Origin: Pseudonocardia hierapolitana
Lineage (GTDB): Bacteria > Actinomycetota > Actinomycetes > Mycobacteriales > Pseudonocardiaceae
Assembly (NCBI RefSeq): GCF_007994075.1
Contig: NZ_VIWU01000001.1
Location: forward strand, 310,001 to 374,000
DNA length: 64,000 nt
Direction of reading: 5' to 3'
Part shown: positions 43,359-52,620 of the stretch, one piece after another
Position numbering within the stretch: the first letter of the stretch is position 1
How the letters are laid out: every line of letters starts with the position of its first letter
Notes under the pieces: model-generated
What the model was told of the DNA's origin: nothing
The model's input: the letters and a program-made list of their open reading frames with translations, nothing else
Database searches by the model: none
Made by a program: the position numbers and the translations under genes

Positions 43359-43682
43359 GGGCACGGGCCTGGTCCTTCTGACGGGGAACGGGTCCAACAG
43401 GCGGCACCGGCCCGGGTGAGGGTCACCACGTGGCACATCTGTGACGGGTCACGCCGTAATCGGCGGACAGGCTTCTGATCAGGCCAACCGGTGAACCGGG
43501 CCGGTGCCGGCGACCACGACGGAACAAGTCCGAGACAGGGCACGCCGAAGCGGCCAGATCGATCACGAGTCACATCGGGTCACCGGCACCGAGCCTGACG
43601 GTTCTCCACCCAGGAGCACCGCACCGACACACTCACAGATCGATCACCGGGCGTCGAGGCCGGCGGCCTGGGACCCGACCCG
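43359..43682. other. Non-coding region upstream of the IS110 transposase
   Basis: 324 bases between the transposase start and the truB stop. No gene is visible. If the element belongs to the IS110 group proper, the structured guide RNA would be transcribed from here toward the transposase. I can see short self-complementary segments (for example CGATCGATC and GTGACCC/GGGTCAC-like pairs) but cannot fold it by eye. Confidence 0.35.
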
Positions 43683-44558
43683 TCAGGTCGCCGCGGGGGC
43701 GAGGACCACCAGGGGGCGGGCCTGGGGGCCCTTGTCCGTCACCAGGGCCAGTGCTCGGCCGTCGGGGGCGAAGACGCCGTACGTGCCCGCGGTGCCGGTC
43801 GCCGGGAGGGGGCGGCCGTGGGAGATGTCGGCGGCCTGGGCGGCGTCGAGGTCGCGGCGCGGGAAGGCCAGTGCGACGGCCGAGTCCAGCGGCACCACCG
43901 CGGACGGGTCGGCTTCGAGGGCCTCGAGGGTGTTGGCCCGGTCGAGGGTGAAGGGGCCGACGCGGGTGCGGCGCAGCGCCGTGAGGTGCCCGCCCACCCC
44001 GAGCGTGGCGCCCAGGTCACGGGCGAGCGCGCGCACGTAGGTGCCCGATGAGCACTCGACGGCGACATCGAGGTCGGTGCCGCGGCGGGCGAGCAGCGTG
44101 AATTCCGAGACGGTGACCGGCCGGGCGGCGAGCACGACCTCCTCGCCGGACCGAACGCGCGCGTAGGCGCGCTGCCCGTTCACCTTGATCGCGCTGACCG
44201 AGCTGGGCACCTGCTCGATCGCCCCGGTCAGCGCGGCGATGCCGGCCGCGATCGCGGCGTCGGTGACGTCGCTCGCGTCGGCGGTGGCGAGCACCTCGCC
44301 CTCCGCGTCGTCGGTGCGGGTGGCGACGCCGAGGCGGATCGTGGCGGTGTAGGCCTTCGTGTCGAGGGCCAGGTGACCGAGCAGCTTGGTGCCGCGGGCG
44401 ACCCCGCAGACGAGCACGCCGGTTGCCATCGGGTCGAGCGTGCCGGCGTGGCCGACCTTGCGGGTGCGCAGGATCCGGCGCAGGCGGGCGACGACGTCGT
44501 GCGACGTCAGCCCTGCGGGCTTGTCGACGATCACGAGGCCGGGGGCTGGGGCGTCCAC
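43683..44558 (-). CDS. truB: tRNA pseudouridine(55) synthase
   Basis: 291 residues from GTG 44558. It modifies U55 in the tRNA T-loop. It has VDKPAGLTSHDVVARLRR, the catalytic Asp in HAGTLDPMATGVLV, and TKAYTATIRLG. The C-terminal part has the actinobacterial TruB extension (RRDLDAAQAADISHGRPL). It is divergent from the ABC exporter genes, with 82 bases between starts. Confidence 0.96.
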   Translation of the reverse strand: MDAPAPGLVIVDKPAGLTSHDVVARLRRILRTRKVGHAGTLDPMATGVLVCGVARGTKLLGHLALDTKAYTATIRLGVATRTDDAEGEVLATADASDVTDAAIAAGIAALTGAIEQVPSSVSAIKVNGQRAYARVRSGEEVVLAARPVTVSEFTLLARRGTDLDVAVECSSGTYVRALARDLGATLGVGGHLTALRRTRVGPFTLDRANTLEALEADPSAVVPLDSAVALAFPRRDLDAAQAADISHGRPLPATGTAGTYGVFAPDGRALALVTDKGPQARPLVVLAPAAT

Positions 44559-44640
44559 CGCGTGATTCTCGCAATCCTCGCGCCCACACCCGGAACCACC
44601 GGATACGGTCGGCGCCGACTGCAGGTCAGGGGGGCCTCAC

Positions 44641-46272
44641 ATGGAACGAGCCACGGCGGGCGACGTGCTGCGCCGCGGAGCGGGCGCCCGGCCGCGCGAG
44701 CTGGCCGCTGCGGCGTTGCTCGTGTCGCTGCACCAGCTCGCGGAGGCCGCGGTGCCGGTCACGGTCGGCTGGGTGATCGATCTCGCGGTCGTGAGCCGCG
44801 ATTCCGGCGCGCTGCTGCGGTGGCTCGTGGTCGTCGGGGTGGTCTTCGTTGTGCTCGCCTCGAGCGCGTTCGTGGGCTACTGGCTGGGCGCGTACACCGA
44901 GCGGATGGCGGCCCACCGCGTCCGGATGGACATGGCCACGAGGGTGCTGCACCCGGCGGGCGGGGCTCCGGGACGATCCGGGGAGCTGGTCAGCACCGCC
45001 GGGTCCGACGCCGACCGCGCGGGCGAGGTGTGCCGGGTGGTCTGGGGCGGCATCGCCACGCTCGCCGCGCTCGTGGGCGGGGCGGTCGTGCTGCTCGACG
45101 CGTCCGTCGTGCTGGGGCTCGTGGTGCTCGGCGGGGTGCCGCTGGTGCTGCTGTCCTCGCGCCTGCTGGCCCGGCCGCTCGTGGGACGCGCCGAGGCCGA
45201 GCAGGAGTCGCTCGCCGCGGCCACCGCGGTGGCCACCGACGTGATCACGGGTCTGCGCGTGATCAAGGGGATCGGCGCGGAGCACGCCGCGGCCGAGTCG
45301 TACCGCACGGCGAGCCGCGCCGCGCTGCGCGCCCGGCTCGCCGCCGCCGACCTGACCGGCGGCTACCTCGGGGCCACCAACGTGATCACCGGGCTCTTCC
45401 TCGTGGTCGTGGCATGGGTCGGCGGCCGACTCGCGCTGGAGGGCAGCATCAGCATCGGTGAGCTCGTGGCCGGGGTCGGGCTGGCGCAGTTCCTGATCGG
45501 GCCGCTCGAACGGCTCACCGAGCTGGGCCCGATCCTCGCGCGCGCCCGCGGCTCGGCCCGCCGCGTGGCCGCGGTGCTGGCCGCACCGCCCGCCGTCACG
45601 GACGGCACGGGCACGCTTCCCAGCCGGCCGGAGGGCGCGCTGCGCGTCCGGCTGGACGGCCTCGCCGTCGACGTCGCGCCGGGCGAGCACGTCGGCGTCG
45701 TCGCGCTGCAGGCGGCCGACGCGGCCGCGCTGCTCGACGCGCTCGCCCGCGACGCCGATGCACCCGTGCGGCTGGACGGCACCGACCTGCGGGACGTCGA
45801 GCTCGACGAGGCCCGCCGGGCCGTGCTCGTCGCCCGGCACGAGGCCACGCTGTTCGAGGGCACGGTGGCCGACAACACCGGGCGCGACCCCGCGGCGCTG
45901 GCCGCCGCGGCCGCCGACGAGGTGGTGGAGACGCTGCCGGAGGGGCTCGACAGCGACGTGGGCGAGCGCGGGCGCACGCTGTCGGGCGGGCAACGCCAGC
46001 GCATCGGGCTGGCCAGGGCGCTCGCCGAACACCCGCCCGTGCTCGTGCTGCACGACCCCACCACCGCCGTCGACGCCGCCACGGAGCACCGCATCGCCAT
46101 GGGCGTGTCCACCCTGCGGGCCGGGCGCACCACGGTGGTCGTGGCGTCCAGCCCCGCGCTGCTCGCCCGCTGCGACCGCGTGCTGCTGGTGGACCGCGGC
46201 GCCGTCGTCGCGTCCGGCTCGCACGCCGAGCTCGTGGCCGACGCGCGCTACCGGCAGGCGGTGCTCGCGTGA
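44641..46272 (+). CDS. ABC exporter half-transporter, subunit with degenerate Walker A
   Basis: 543 residues: six membrane segments, then a nucleotide-binding domain from about residue 330. The signature LSGGQRQRIGLARAL (near 447) is perfect. The Walker A position reads GEHVGVVALQAADAAALLDA (about 346-365) with no GxGKS/T, and the residue after the Walker B Asp (VLVLHDPTTAVD) is Pro instead of the catalytic Glu. This half cannot bind ATP normally in its own P-loop but supplies an intact signature. Its partner, overlapping by four bases (GTGA), has the complementary defects. Together they form a heterodimeric exporter with one complete ATP site. The substrate is unknown. Confidence 0.9.
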   Translation: MERATAGDVLRRGAGARPRELAAAALLVSLHQLAEAAVPVTVGWVIDLAVVSRDSGALLRWLVVVGVVFVVLASSAFVGYWLGAYTERMAAHRVRMDMATRVLHPAGGAPGRSGELVSTAGSDADRAGEVCRVVWGGIATLAALVGGAVVLLDASVVLGLVVLGGVPLVLLSSRLLARPLVGRAEAEQESLAAATAVATDVITGLRVIKGIGAEHAAAESYRTASRAALRARLAAADLTGGYLGATNVITGLFLVVVAWVGGRLALEGSISIGELVAGVGLAQFLIGPLERLTELGPILARARGSARRVAAVLAAPPAVTDGTGTLPSRPEGALRVRLDGLAVDVAPGEHVGVVALQAADAAALLDALARDADAPVRLDGTDLRDVELDEARRAVLVARHEATLFEGTVADNTGRDPAALAAAAADEVVETLPEGLDSDVGERGRTLSGGQRQRIGLARALAEHPPVLVLHDPTTAVDAATEHRIAMGVSTLRAGRTTVVVASSPALLARCDRVLLVDRGAVVASGSHAELVADARYRQAVLA

Positions 46273-47993
46273 CCGTGCTCCCCATCGCGACACCCGCCCG
46301 CACCCGAGGCGCACTCGGTGACCTCGTCAGGCCCCACCGCGTGCTGCTGGCCGGCACCGTCGTCACGCTGGTCGCGGCCTCGGTGGCGATGCTGGTCGTG
46401 CCGCCGCTGCTCGGCCGGATCGTCGACGCCGTGATCGCCCGCGGCGCGACGGGCCTGGTCGACGGCCTCGCGCTCGGCATCCTCGCCGCACTCGTCGCGC
46501 GCGCGGTGTTCTCGGCGCTCGGCTCGGTCCTGGTGGCGCGCCTGGGCGAACAGGTGCTCGCCACGCTGCGCGAGCGCGTCGTGCGCCGCGCGCTCGACGT
46601 TCCGCTGGCCGACGTCGAGCGGGCCGGCACCGGCGACCTGCTGCAACGCGTCGGCGGGGACATCTCGGTGATCTCCGAGGGCATCCGCAGGGCGATCCCC
46701 ACGGTCGTGATCTCGCTGCTCGACGTGGGCCTCACACTCGTCGGACTCACCGTGCTCGACTGGCGCCTCGCGCTCGCCGGGCTCACGCCGCTGCCGATCT
46801 GGATCCTGATCTCGCGCTGGTACGTGCGCGCGTCGGGGCCGCTCTACGCGGCGGAGCGGCGGGCCGAGGGCGAACGCACCCAGTCGCTGCTGGCAGGCGT
46901 CGGCGGCGCGGCCACCGTGCGCGCCTTCCGGCGCCGCGGGGCCCAGCTCGCCCGCATCGACCGGCACTCCCGCGCCGCCGTCGACGCGGCCATGCGCGCG
47001 TCCGACGCCGAGCGGCGGTTCGGCCTCGCCATGAACGGAGCCGAGCTGCTCGGCGTGCTCGCCATCCTCGTCACCGGCTTCTGGCTGGTCCGGGCCGACA
47101 CCGTCACCGTCGGCGCCGCCACGGCCGCCGCCCTGTACTTCCTGCGGCTGTTCGACCCCATCGGGATCATGCTCTACCTGCTCGACGAGGCGCAGTCGGC
47201 GGGCGCGGCGCTGGCCCGGCTGGTCGGCGTCGCCGACATGCCGGCCCCGCCCGCCCCACGGCAGCCGCGCACCCCCGCGCACGCAGGGGTGCGGCTCACC
47301 GGCATCCGGCACGCCTACGACAGCGGCCCCGAGGTGCTGCACGGTGTGGACCTCGACGTCGCGCCCGGGGAGCGGGTGGCCGTGGTCGGCGCGAGCGGTG
47401 CCGGCAAGACCACGCTCGGCGCGGTCCTCGCCGGAGTGCACAGGCCCATCGCGGGCACCGTCGAGATCGGCGACGTGCCGCTCGGGGACATCGCGGACGT
47501 GCGCCGGCACGTCGCCCTCGTCACGCAGGAGGTGCACGTGTTCGCCGGCACGGTGGCCGACAACCTGCGCATGGCCCGCCCGGACGCGACCGACGACGAG
47601 CTGGCGGCTGCGCTGAGGACCGTCGAGGCGCCGATGCGGCTCACCGACGTGGTGGGCGACGGCGGCGACGAGCTCTCCGCGACCCGGGCCCAGCAGCTCG
47701 CGCTGGCCCGGCTGGTGCTCGCCGACCCGGCCGTCGCCGTGCTCGACGAGGCCACGGCCGAGGCCGGGAGTGCGGGCGCCCGCACGCTCGAACGGGCCGC
47801 CGCGGCCGCGCTGGCCGGGCGCACGGCCGTGGTGATCGCCCACCGCCTCACGCAGGCCGCCACGGCCGACCGCGTGGTCGTGCTGGACAAGGGCCGCATC
47901 GTCGAGTCCGGCCCGCACGACGAGCTCGTCGCCGCGGGCGGCAGCTACGCCGCGCTCTGGGCCGCCTGGGCCGCCCCCCGCACCACCCCGTGA
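46269..47993 (+). CDS. ABC exporter half-transporter, subunit with intact Walker A/B
   Basis: 574 residues: six membrane segments, then a nucleotide-binding domain with intact Walker A (VVGASGAGKTTLG, near residue 374) and Walker B with catalytic Glu (VAVLDEATAEAG). The signature is altered to LSATRAQQLALARLVL, losing the Gly-Gly of LSGGQ. The H-loop is present (VVIAHRLTQAA). GTG 46269 overlaps the first subunit's stop, so equal synthesis is expected. The TGA falls inside a 42-bp palindrome that probably ends the transcript. Confidence 0.92.
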   Translation: MTVLPIATPARTRGALGDLVRPHRVLLAGTVVTLVAASVAMLVVPPLLGRIVDAVIARGATGLVDGLALGILAALVARAVFSALGSVLVARLGEQVLATLRERVVRRALDVPLADVERAGTGDLLQRVGGDISVISEGIRRAIPTVVISLLDVGLTLVGLTVLDWRLALAGLTPLPIWILISRWYVRASGPLYAAERRAEGERTQSLLAGVGGAATVRAFRRRGAQLARIDRHSRAAVDAAMRASDAERRFGLAMNGAELLGVLAILVTGFWLVRADTVTVGAATAAALYFLRLFDPIGIMLYLLDEAQSAGAALARLVGVADMPAPPAPRQPRTPAHAGVRLTGIRHAYDSGPEVLHGVDLDVAPGERVAVVGASGAGKTTLGAVLAGVHRPIAGTVEIGDVPLGDIADVRRHVALVTQEVHVFAGTVADNLRMARPDATDDELAAALRTVEAPMRLTDVVGDGGDELSATRAQQLALARLVLADPAVAVLDEATAEAGSAGARTLERAAAAALAGRTAVVIAHRLTQAATADRVVVLDKGRIVESGPHDELVAAGGSYAALWAAWAAPRTTP

Positions 47994-48030
47994 GCGGATG
48001 CGGGTGCCCGGGCACCCGCATCCGCTCACG
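47989..48030. terminator. 42-bp perfect palindrome, bidirectional terminator
   Basis: Perfect 21-bp arms meet without a spacer. The left arm begins CGTGAGCGGATGCGGGTGCC and contains the TGA of the ABC gene. The right arm ends 13 bases before the stop of the convergent DUF5995-like gene. There is no T run. The position between convergent genes and the strength of the stem support termination in both directions. Confidence 0.75.
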
Positions 48031-48042
48031 ACCCCTCGTCGG

Positions 48043-48708
48043 TCAGGGACTTCCCAGCAGGGCCCGCGCCACGAGCGCGGCGCGCCAGTCCATCGCCGCA
48101 CGTTCCTTCTCCGCCTCCGACGGGCGGCCGCGCAGCGTCCACAGGTGCTCGGCCTGGCGCCAGCACTCGCTTCGCGACAGCAGCAGGGCGAGGCCGCTGG
48201 CGTCGTCGTCGGAACGGGAGTCGGAGGCAGCCGCCTCGTTGGCGAGCCGCGCGATCTGTGCGGTCACCGCCTGCACCACCGCCTGCTCGACGGGCCCGGG
48301 ACCGCGGCCGAGCAGCGTGCAGGCGCTTACGACGGCCGGTGGGAGGTCGAAGCAGACGAGCGCGTGGGCGCCCGCGAGCGTGGTGCGCGCCGGATCACCC
48401 GACCCGCCCTCCCACCGGCCCAGCAGGACGTGCCACACCCGTGGCGTCCCGCTCCCCCTGGCATGTGCGCGGACGGCCCGCAGGTAGCGCCGCGCCAGCT
48501 CCGCCACGAGGACGGCCCGGAACTCGGTGTCCTGCGCGGGCGCCTCGTCGCAGACCGCGACGGCGGTCAGGAGCCTGCCCACCGGGCCGGCCCCGTGGCC
48601 GCGCACACCGGCGTCGGCGCGTTCCTGCAGCCGCGCCACGGCCTCGACGACGCCCGGGCGGTCCGGGTCCCCCGACTCGGCCGCCCCCGACTCGATCGCC
48701 ACCAACAC
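48043..48708 (-). CDS. Diverged DUF5995-like protein
   Basis: 221 residues. The segment RYLRAVRAHARGSGTPRVWH...LAGAHALVCFDLPPAVVSA parallels FFQALRRYAADIHTTPGVWR...VLGVNAHINYDLAHALIAA of the DUF5995 protein at 52621, with the same spacing, but identity is low. No signal peptide or membrane segment. Function is unknown. It is divergent from the sigma factor at 48924. I call it a diverged relative rather than a confirmed family member. Confidence 0.6.
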   Translation of the reverse strand: MLVAIESGAAESGDPDRPGVVEAVARLQERADAGVRGHGAGPVGRLLTAVAVCDEAPAQDTEFRAVLVAELARRYLRAVRAHARGSGTPRVWHVLLGRWEGGSGDPARTTLAGAHALVCFDLPPAVVSACTLLGRGPGPVEQAVVQAVTAQIARLANEAAASDSRSDDDASGLALLLSRSECWRQAEHLWTLRGRPSEAEKERAAMDWRAALVARALLGSP

Positions 48709-48923
48709 CGTTCCTCCTCGTCGAGGCCTCGTCGCGGACGGCCTCCGGTCCTCCGGCGTGGGCGCCGGCGACGGGGAGAGTCATCCCGCGCCCGCGTAGA
48801 TACCCGGGCGCGCGATATAGAGCGTGTTTTCTGCGCGCCGTAAGGCATTGACCTGACGACACGGCCCGACGCTCCCCCGAGGCTGGTGCGGCACGTCGCC
48901 CCGCCCACTGCGAGGAGTTCGCG

Positions 48924-49505
48924 ATGACCCCGCCGATGACCGTTCCGTCCACCACCGCCGCCACCGGCAACGAGCAGTTGTTGCGGTCGGCGGGCGGCGG
49001 TGACGAGCGGGCCTGGGCCGAGATCGTCGAGCGCTACCGGGGTCTGGTGAGCGCGGTGGTCCGCTCCTACCGGCTGCAGGACGCCGACGCGCACGACGCC
49101 GAGCAGCGCACGTGGCTGCGGCTGGTGGAGCACCGGGACTCGCTGCGCGACCCGGAGAGGCTGGGCGGCTGGCTGGCCACGACGGCGTCGCGGGAGTGCC
49201 TGCGGATGCTGCGGGAGAGCCGTGCGGTCGTCACCGACGAGCTGGACGCGGTGCCGGACCCGAACCGCGCCGTGGAGGACCGCGTGGTGGACGCCGACAC
49301 CGTGTCCCGGCTCTGGGGGATCGTCGCGGCGCTCCCGCCGCGCGGGCGCACGATCATGATGGAGCTCTTCGCCGAGGAGCCGCGCCCCTACGCCGAGGTC
49401 GCCCGAGCCACCGGCATCCCGATCGGGAGCCTCGGCCCCAGCCGCGCCCGCCTCGTCGAGCGCGTACGCCGCTCGTTCGACTCCGGCGTCGTCGTGGGTG
49501 TCTAG
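48924..49505 (+). CDS. RNA polymerase ECF sigma factor
   Basis: 193 residues from ATG 48924, with GAGGAG about seven bases upstream. Region 2 is AWAEIVERYRGLVSAVVRSY and DAHDAEQRTWLRLVEHRDSL, then LGGWLATTASRECLRMLRES. Region 4 is LPPRGRTIMMELFAEEPRPY with helix-turn-helix EVARATGIPIGSLGPSRARL. No anti-sigma gene is adjacent. It is convergent with the large LuxR gene (10 bases between stops) and divergent from the DUF5995-like gene. A hairpin GGCGCGC/GCGCGCC (48807-48839) lies in its upstream gap. Confidence 0.9.
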   Translation: MTPPMTVPSTTAATGNEQLLRSAGGGDERAWAEIVERYRGLVSAVVRSYRLQDADAHDAEQRTWLRLVEHRDSLRDPERLGGWLATTASRECLRMLRESRAVVTDELDAVPDPNRAVEDRVVDADTVSRLWGIVAALPPRGRTIMMELFAEEPRPYAEVARATGIPIGSLGPSRARLVERVRRSFDSGVVVGV

Positions 49506-49515
49506 GAGCGCCCTC

Positions 49516-52500
49516 CTAGTGCAGCTGTGGACGTGCGCGCAGCAGCACGGCGCTGGCCTGCACCCGGCTGTGCACGTCGAGCTTCGCGTAGATGCGGCTG
49601 ACGTGGACCCCGACGGTCTTCTCGCTGATGAACAACCGCTGCGCGATCTCCCGGTTGGTGCGGCCGCAGGCCAGCTCGGTGAGCACCTCCAGCTCGCGGG
49701 CGGTGAGGGCGGCGAGCTCGTCGTCGGGTAGGGCCGGCCGGGCCGGTTCGGGCACGGGTTGCGGCGGGTCGATGCGCACCCGCGCCCGGTCCGCCAGGTC
49801 CGCGATCTCGGCGAGGAGCGGGATGGCGCCGAGCTCGCGCGCGGTCTGCGCGGCGCGACGCAGCGAGTCGGTCGCCTCGGCCGAGTTCGCCCGCGTGGCG
49901 AGCAGTGCCTCCGCCCGCCGCAGGTGGGCGTAGGTCGCCGGGTAGGGCTGAAGGCTCGCCCGCCAGGTCTCCGCCACGCGTTCCCACGCCTGCGGGTCGG
50001 AGCGCCCCGCGGCGCGCCCGTCCTCGGCGGTGCACATCTCCACGAACCCGAGCACGAGCTCGCGCACCGCGGGCACGGACGACGCCGCGATCCGCGCGAG
50101 GTCGGCGGCGTGCCGGCGCAGCCGGGCGTCCGTGCCGTCGTCGGTCCGCTGCATCCCGAGCCGGGTGCACTCCGCACGGGCGCGGGCACCGTGCCAGACC
50201 AGCGGCGCCACCAGCCAGACGTCGTCGGAGCCCTGCTCCACGACGTCGAGCCCGGCGGCGACGTGGTCGAGCGCGCGGTCGGGTCGCTCCCTCCACATCG
50301 CGAGCCCGGCCCACAACGTCAGCAGCGGGAGCCGGTACCGCGGCCCCACGGTGGCGGCCGACAGCGCGTCCACCGCCTCGAGGTCGTCCTCGGCCGCGTC
50401 GAAACGGCCGCGCCCGGTGTGCAGGCGGGCCCGCGCCAGGCGCAGCTCGAGCGCCTCGGCGCCGGCCGGGGCGAGCTCCCAGGCCTCGGCGATCGTCTCG
50501 TCGGCCTCGTCCCAGCGCCCGATGCGGAACAGGCCGTTGGCGGCCACGGCGAGCATGCCCGCTCCCGCGCTGCGCGCGAGCCCCAGCTCCCGGGCCCGGG
50601 CGGCGCCGGCCCTGGCGATCGCGATGCCCCGGTCCAGCTCGTTCAGCGGACCGGACAGCAGCTCGGCGAGGCTGCGGTGGGCCCGTGCGATCTCCAGGGG
50701 CTCGCCCGCCCGCTCGGCAACCGCGATCGACTCCCGCAGCGCCGCCTCGCCCGCCACCGGATCCTGCAGGTAGGCCAGGCCGAAGCCGAGCATCGCGAGC
50801 GCCCGCGCCTGCTGCACGGCGAGGCCGATCCGGCGGGCGAGTGCGAGGGCGCGCCCCGCGGTCTCGTGTGCCGCGGCGTAGTCGCCCGCCGTCCACAGCG
50901 CCGACGCGTGGCCGCCGAGCACCTCGGCCCGCTCCCGCTCAGCGCCATCCGCGGGGAGCGCGGCCGTCGCCCGGCCGAACGCCTCCGCGGCCTCCGCACC
51001 GCGCCCCGCCGCCACGAGGTACTGCCCCGTGCGGGCGTGGAGCAGGGCGGCCTCGAGGTCGTGGGCGCCCGGGTCGTCGGGTGGTTCGAGGAGGTCGAGC
51101 CGTTCGGCCAGCAGCGCGACGGCCTGGTCGGCGTCCCCGGCCAGGTGCGCGGCCTCGGCGGCGCGCTCCAGGCAGCCCACCCGTGGGACGGGCGGGGTGG
51201 CCAGCTCGCCGGCGAGCCGGGCGGCGTGCAGCCAGTGCCGGTGCGCCTCCGCGTAGCCGCGCACCCGGTCGGCCGCCGCGGCCGCCGCCACCGCGGCGAC
51301 GGCGGCGCGTTCCCGGTCGCCCGCCCCGTGCCAGTGGTGCGCCAGGCGGGCGTCGACGCCGGGCAGCTCGCGGGCCCATGCGGTCTCCAGGGCGGTGGCG
51401 TAGCGGCGGTGCAGGTCCATCCGCTCCCCCGGCAGGAGCTCGCCCACCACCACGTCGGTGAGCAGGCCGTGCCGCAGCCGGTAGCCGTCGGCCGCGGCGT
51501 CCACGACCACAACTCCGGCGTCCACCCCCTCGCGGAGGGCGTCGAGCAGCCACGGTTCACCACCCAGCACGGCCTCGAGCAGCCGGTGCGGCAGCGGCCC
51601 GTCGGCCAGCGCCACCGCGCGCACCGTCCGCAACGCAGGCGCGGACAGCCGCCCGAGGCGCGAGAGCACGAGCTCGCGCAGCGTGGTGGGCAGCGCGGTG
51701 GGGTCGCCGTCGACCGCGGCGCGCAGCGTCTCCTCGGCGATGAACGCGTTACCCGCCGATCGCATCCACACCAGCTCGACGAGATCGGGGCGGCCGGGCT
51801 CCGCGGCGGCGACCAGCTCGGCCACGGCGTCACGGCGCAACGGCGGCAGCTCGACGCTGCGCACCTGCCGGTGCCGCGCGAGCTCGCGGATCACCGTGCG
51901 GGCGGCGGCGGTGGGTGCCGAGACCTCCGCGCCCGGCTCCGCGCGGTAGGTCCCCACGAGCAGCAGCCGCTCGTCGGCGAGATTCGCCACGAGGTAGGCG
52001 ATGAGGTCGAGGGTGGAGCGGTCCGCCCACTGCACGTCCTCGACGACGAGCACCAGGACCGACTCGAGCGCCAGCCGCAGGACGACGCGATGCAGCAGTT
52101 CCAGGGTCTGCACCCGCGCCAGCGGGGCGGGCACCGCCGAGCGCAGCACGAGCAGCTCGTCCAGTTGGTCCGACCACGGGGCGAGCAGCCGGCGCACGTC
52201 CTCGCCCCGCGGTGACCGCAGCAGCGCGCGCAGCGCCGAGGCCACTGGCCAGAACGGCGGGCTCTCCGCGATGTCGGTGGCGGCGCCGAGGAGCACGGTC
52301 GCCCCGGCGTGCTCCGCCCGGACGACGAGCTCCTGGACGAGGCGGGTCTTGCCGATCCCGGCGTCTCCGCTGAGGAAGACGGTGGCCATCCGGCCCTGCC
52401 GCACCGCTTCCAGCGCGGCCAGCAGCTCGCCGAGGTCCTCCTCCCGGCCGACCAAGGGGCGCTGGGGCCATCGCTCGGTCACGTCCTGTGACGCTACTGC

Positions 52501-52548
52501 CCCCGTCGATTCCGTGACCAAGCCACCCCGTGACGCTCGCCGGGCCAC
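49516..52548 (-). CDS. Large ATP-binding LuxR-family regulator (LAL type)
   Basis: 1010 residues if GTG 52548 is used. GTG 52482 (MTERWPQRPLVGREEDL) would be a more usual family start, 22 codons later. Neither has a strong ribosome binding site. The N-terminal ATPase has Walker A (LSGDAGIGKTRL) and Walker B (LVLVVEDVQWADRSTLDLI). A long helical TPR-like region of about 600 residues follows, then a LuxR helix-turn-helix (LTARELEVLTELACGRTNRE, FISEKTVGVHVSRIYAKL). It is divergent from a DUF5995 gene, 72 bases apart, which it may control. The ligand is unknown. Confidence 0.9.
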   Translation of the reverse strand: MARRASRGGLVTESTGAVASQDVTERWPQRPLVGREEDLGELLAALEAVRQGRMATVFLSGDAGIGKTRLVQELVVRAEHAGATVLLGAATDIAESPPFWPVASALRALLRSPRGEDVRRLLAPWSDQLDELLVLRSAVPAPLARVQTLELLHRVVLRLALESVLVLVVEDVQWADRSTLDLIAYLVANLADERLLLVGTYRAEPGAEVSAPTAAARTVIRELARHRQVRSVELPPLRRDAVAELVAAAEPGRPDLVELVWMRSAGNAFIAEETLRAAVDGDPTALPTTLRELVLSRLGRLSAPALRTVRAVALADGPLPHRLLEAVLGGEPWLLDALREGVDAGVVVVDAAADGYRLRHGLLTDVVVGELLPGERMDLHRRYATALETAWARELPGVDARLAHHWHGAGDRERAAVAAVAAAAAADRVRGYAEAHRHWLHAARLAGELATPPVPRVGCLERAAEAAHLAGDADQAVALLAERLDLLEPPDDPGAHDLEAALLHARTGQYLVAAGRGAEAAEAFGRATAALPADGAERERAEVLGGHASALWTAGDYAAAHETAGRALALARRIGLAVQQARALAMLGFGLAYLQDPVAGEAALRESIAVAERAGEPLEIARAHRSLAELLSGPLNELDRGIAIARAGAARARELGLARSAGAGMLAVAANGLFRIGRWDEADETIAEAWELAPAGAEALELRLARARLHTGRGRFDAAEDDLEAVDALSAATVGPRYRLPLLTLWAGLAMWRERPDRALDHVAAGLDVVEQGSDDVWLVAPLVWHGARARAECTRLGMQRTDDGTDARLRRHAADLARIAASSVPAVRELVLGFVEMCTAEDGRAAGRSDPQAWERVAETWRASLQPYPATYAHLRRAEALLATRANSAEATDSLRRAAQTARELGAIPLLAEIADLADRARVRIDPPQPVPEPARPALPDDELAALTARELEVLTELACGRTNREIAQRLFISEKTVGVHVSRIYAKLDVHSRVQASAVLLRARPQLH

Positions 52549-52620
52549 CGACGAACATGATCGAAGGACGTATCAGGCGCGCCTGCAGGTGCTCCTCGAC
52601 CGGGACGAAAGGAGTAGCCC

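Larger units (their letters stand above)
42205..43665 (-). mobile_element. IS110-family insertion sequence, inactivated (ends approximate)
   Basis: A DEDD transposase in two broken pieces defines the element. Downstream of its stop the minus strand reads TTGACAGATATAGAAGCGTC (about 42208-42227), similar to the right end of actinobacterial IS110 elements as I remember them. Upstream of the transposase start lie about 300 non-coding bases up to truB. In this family that region carries the guide (bridge) RNA in characterised members. The family has no long terminal inverted repeats, so I cannot fix the ends. The insertion separates truB from ribF, which are normally close. Confidence 0.65.
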
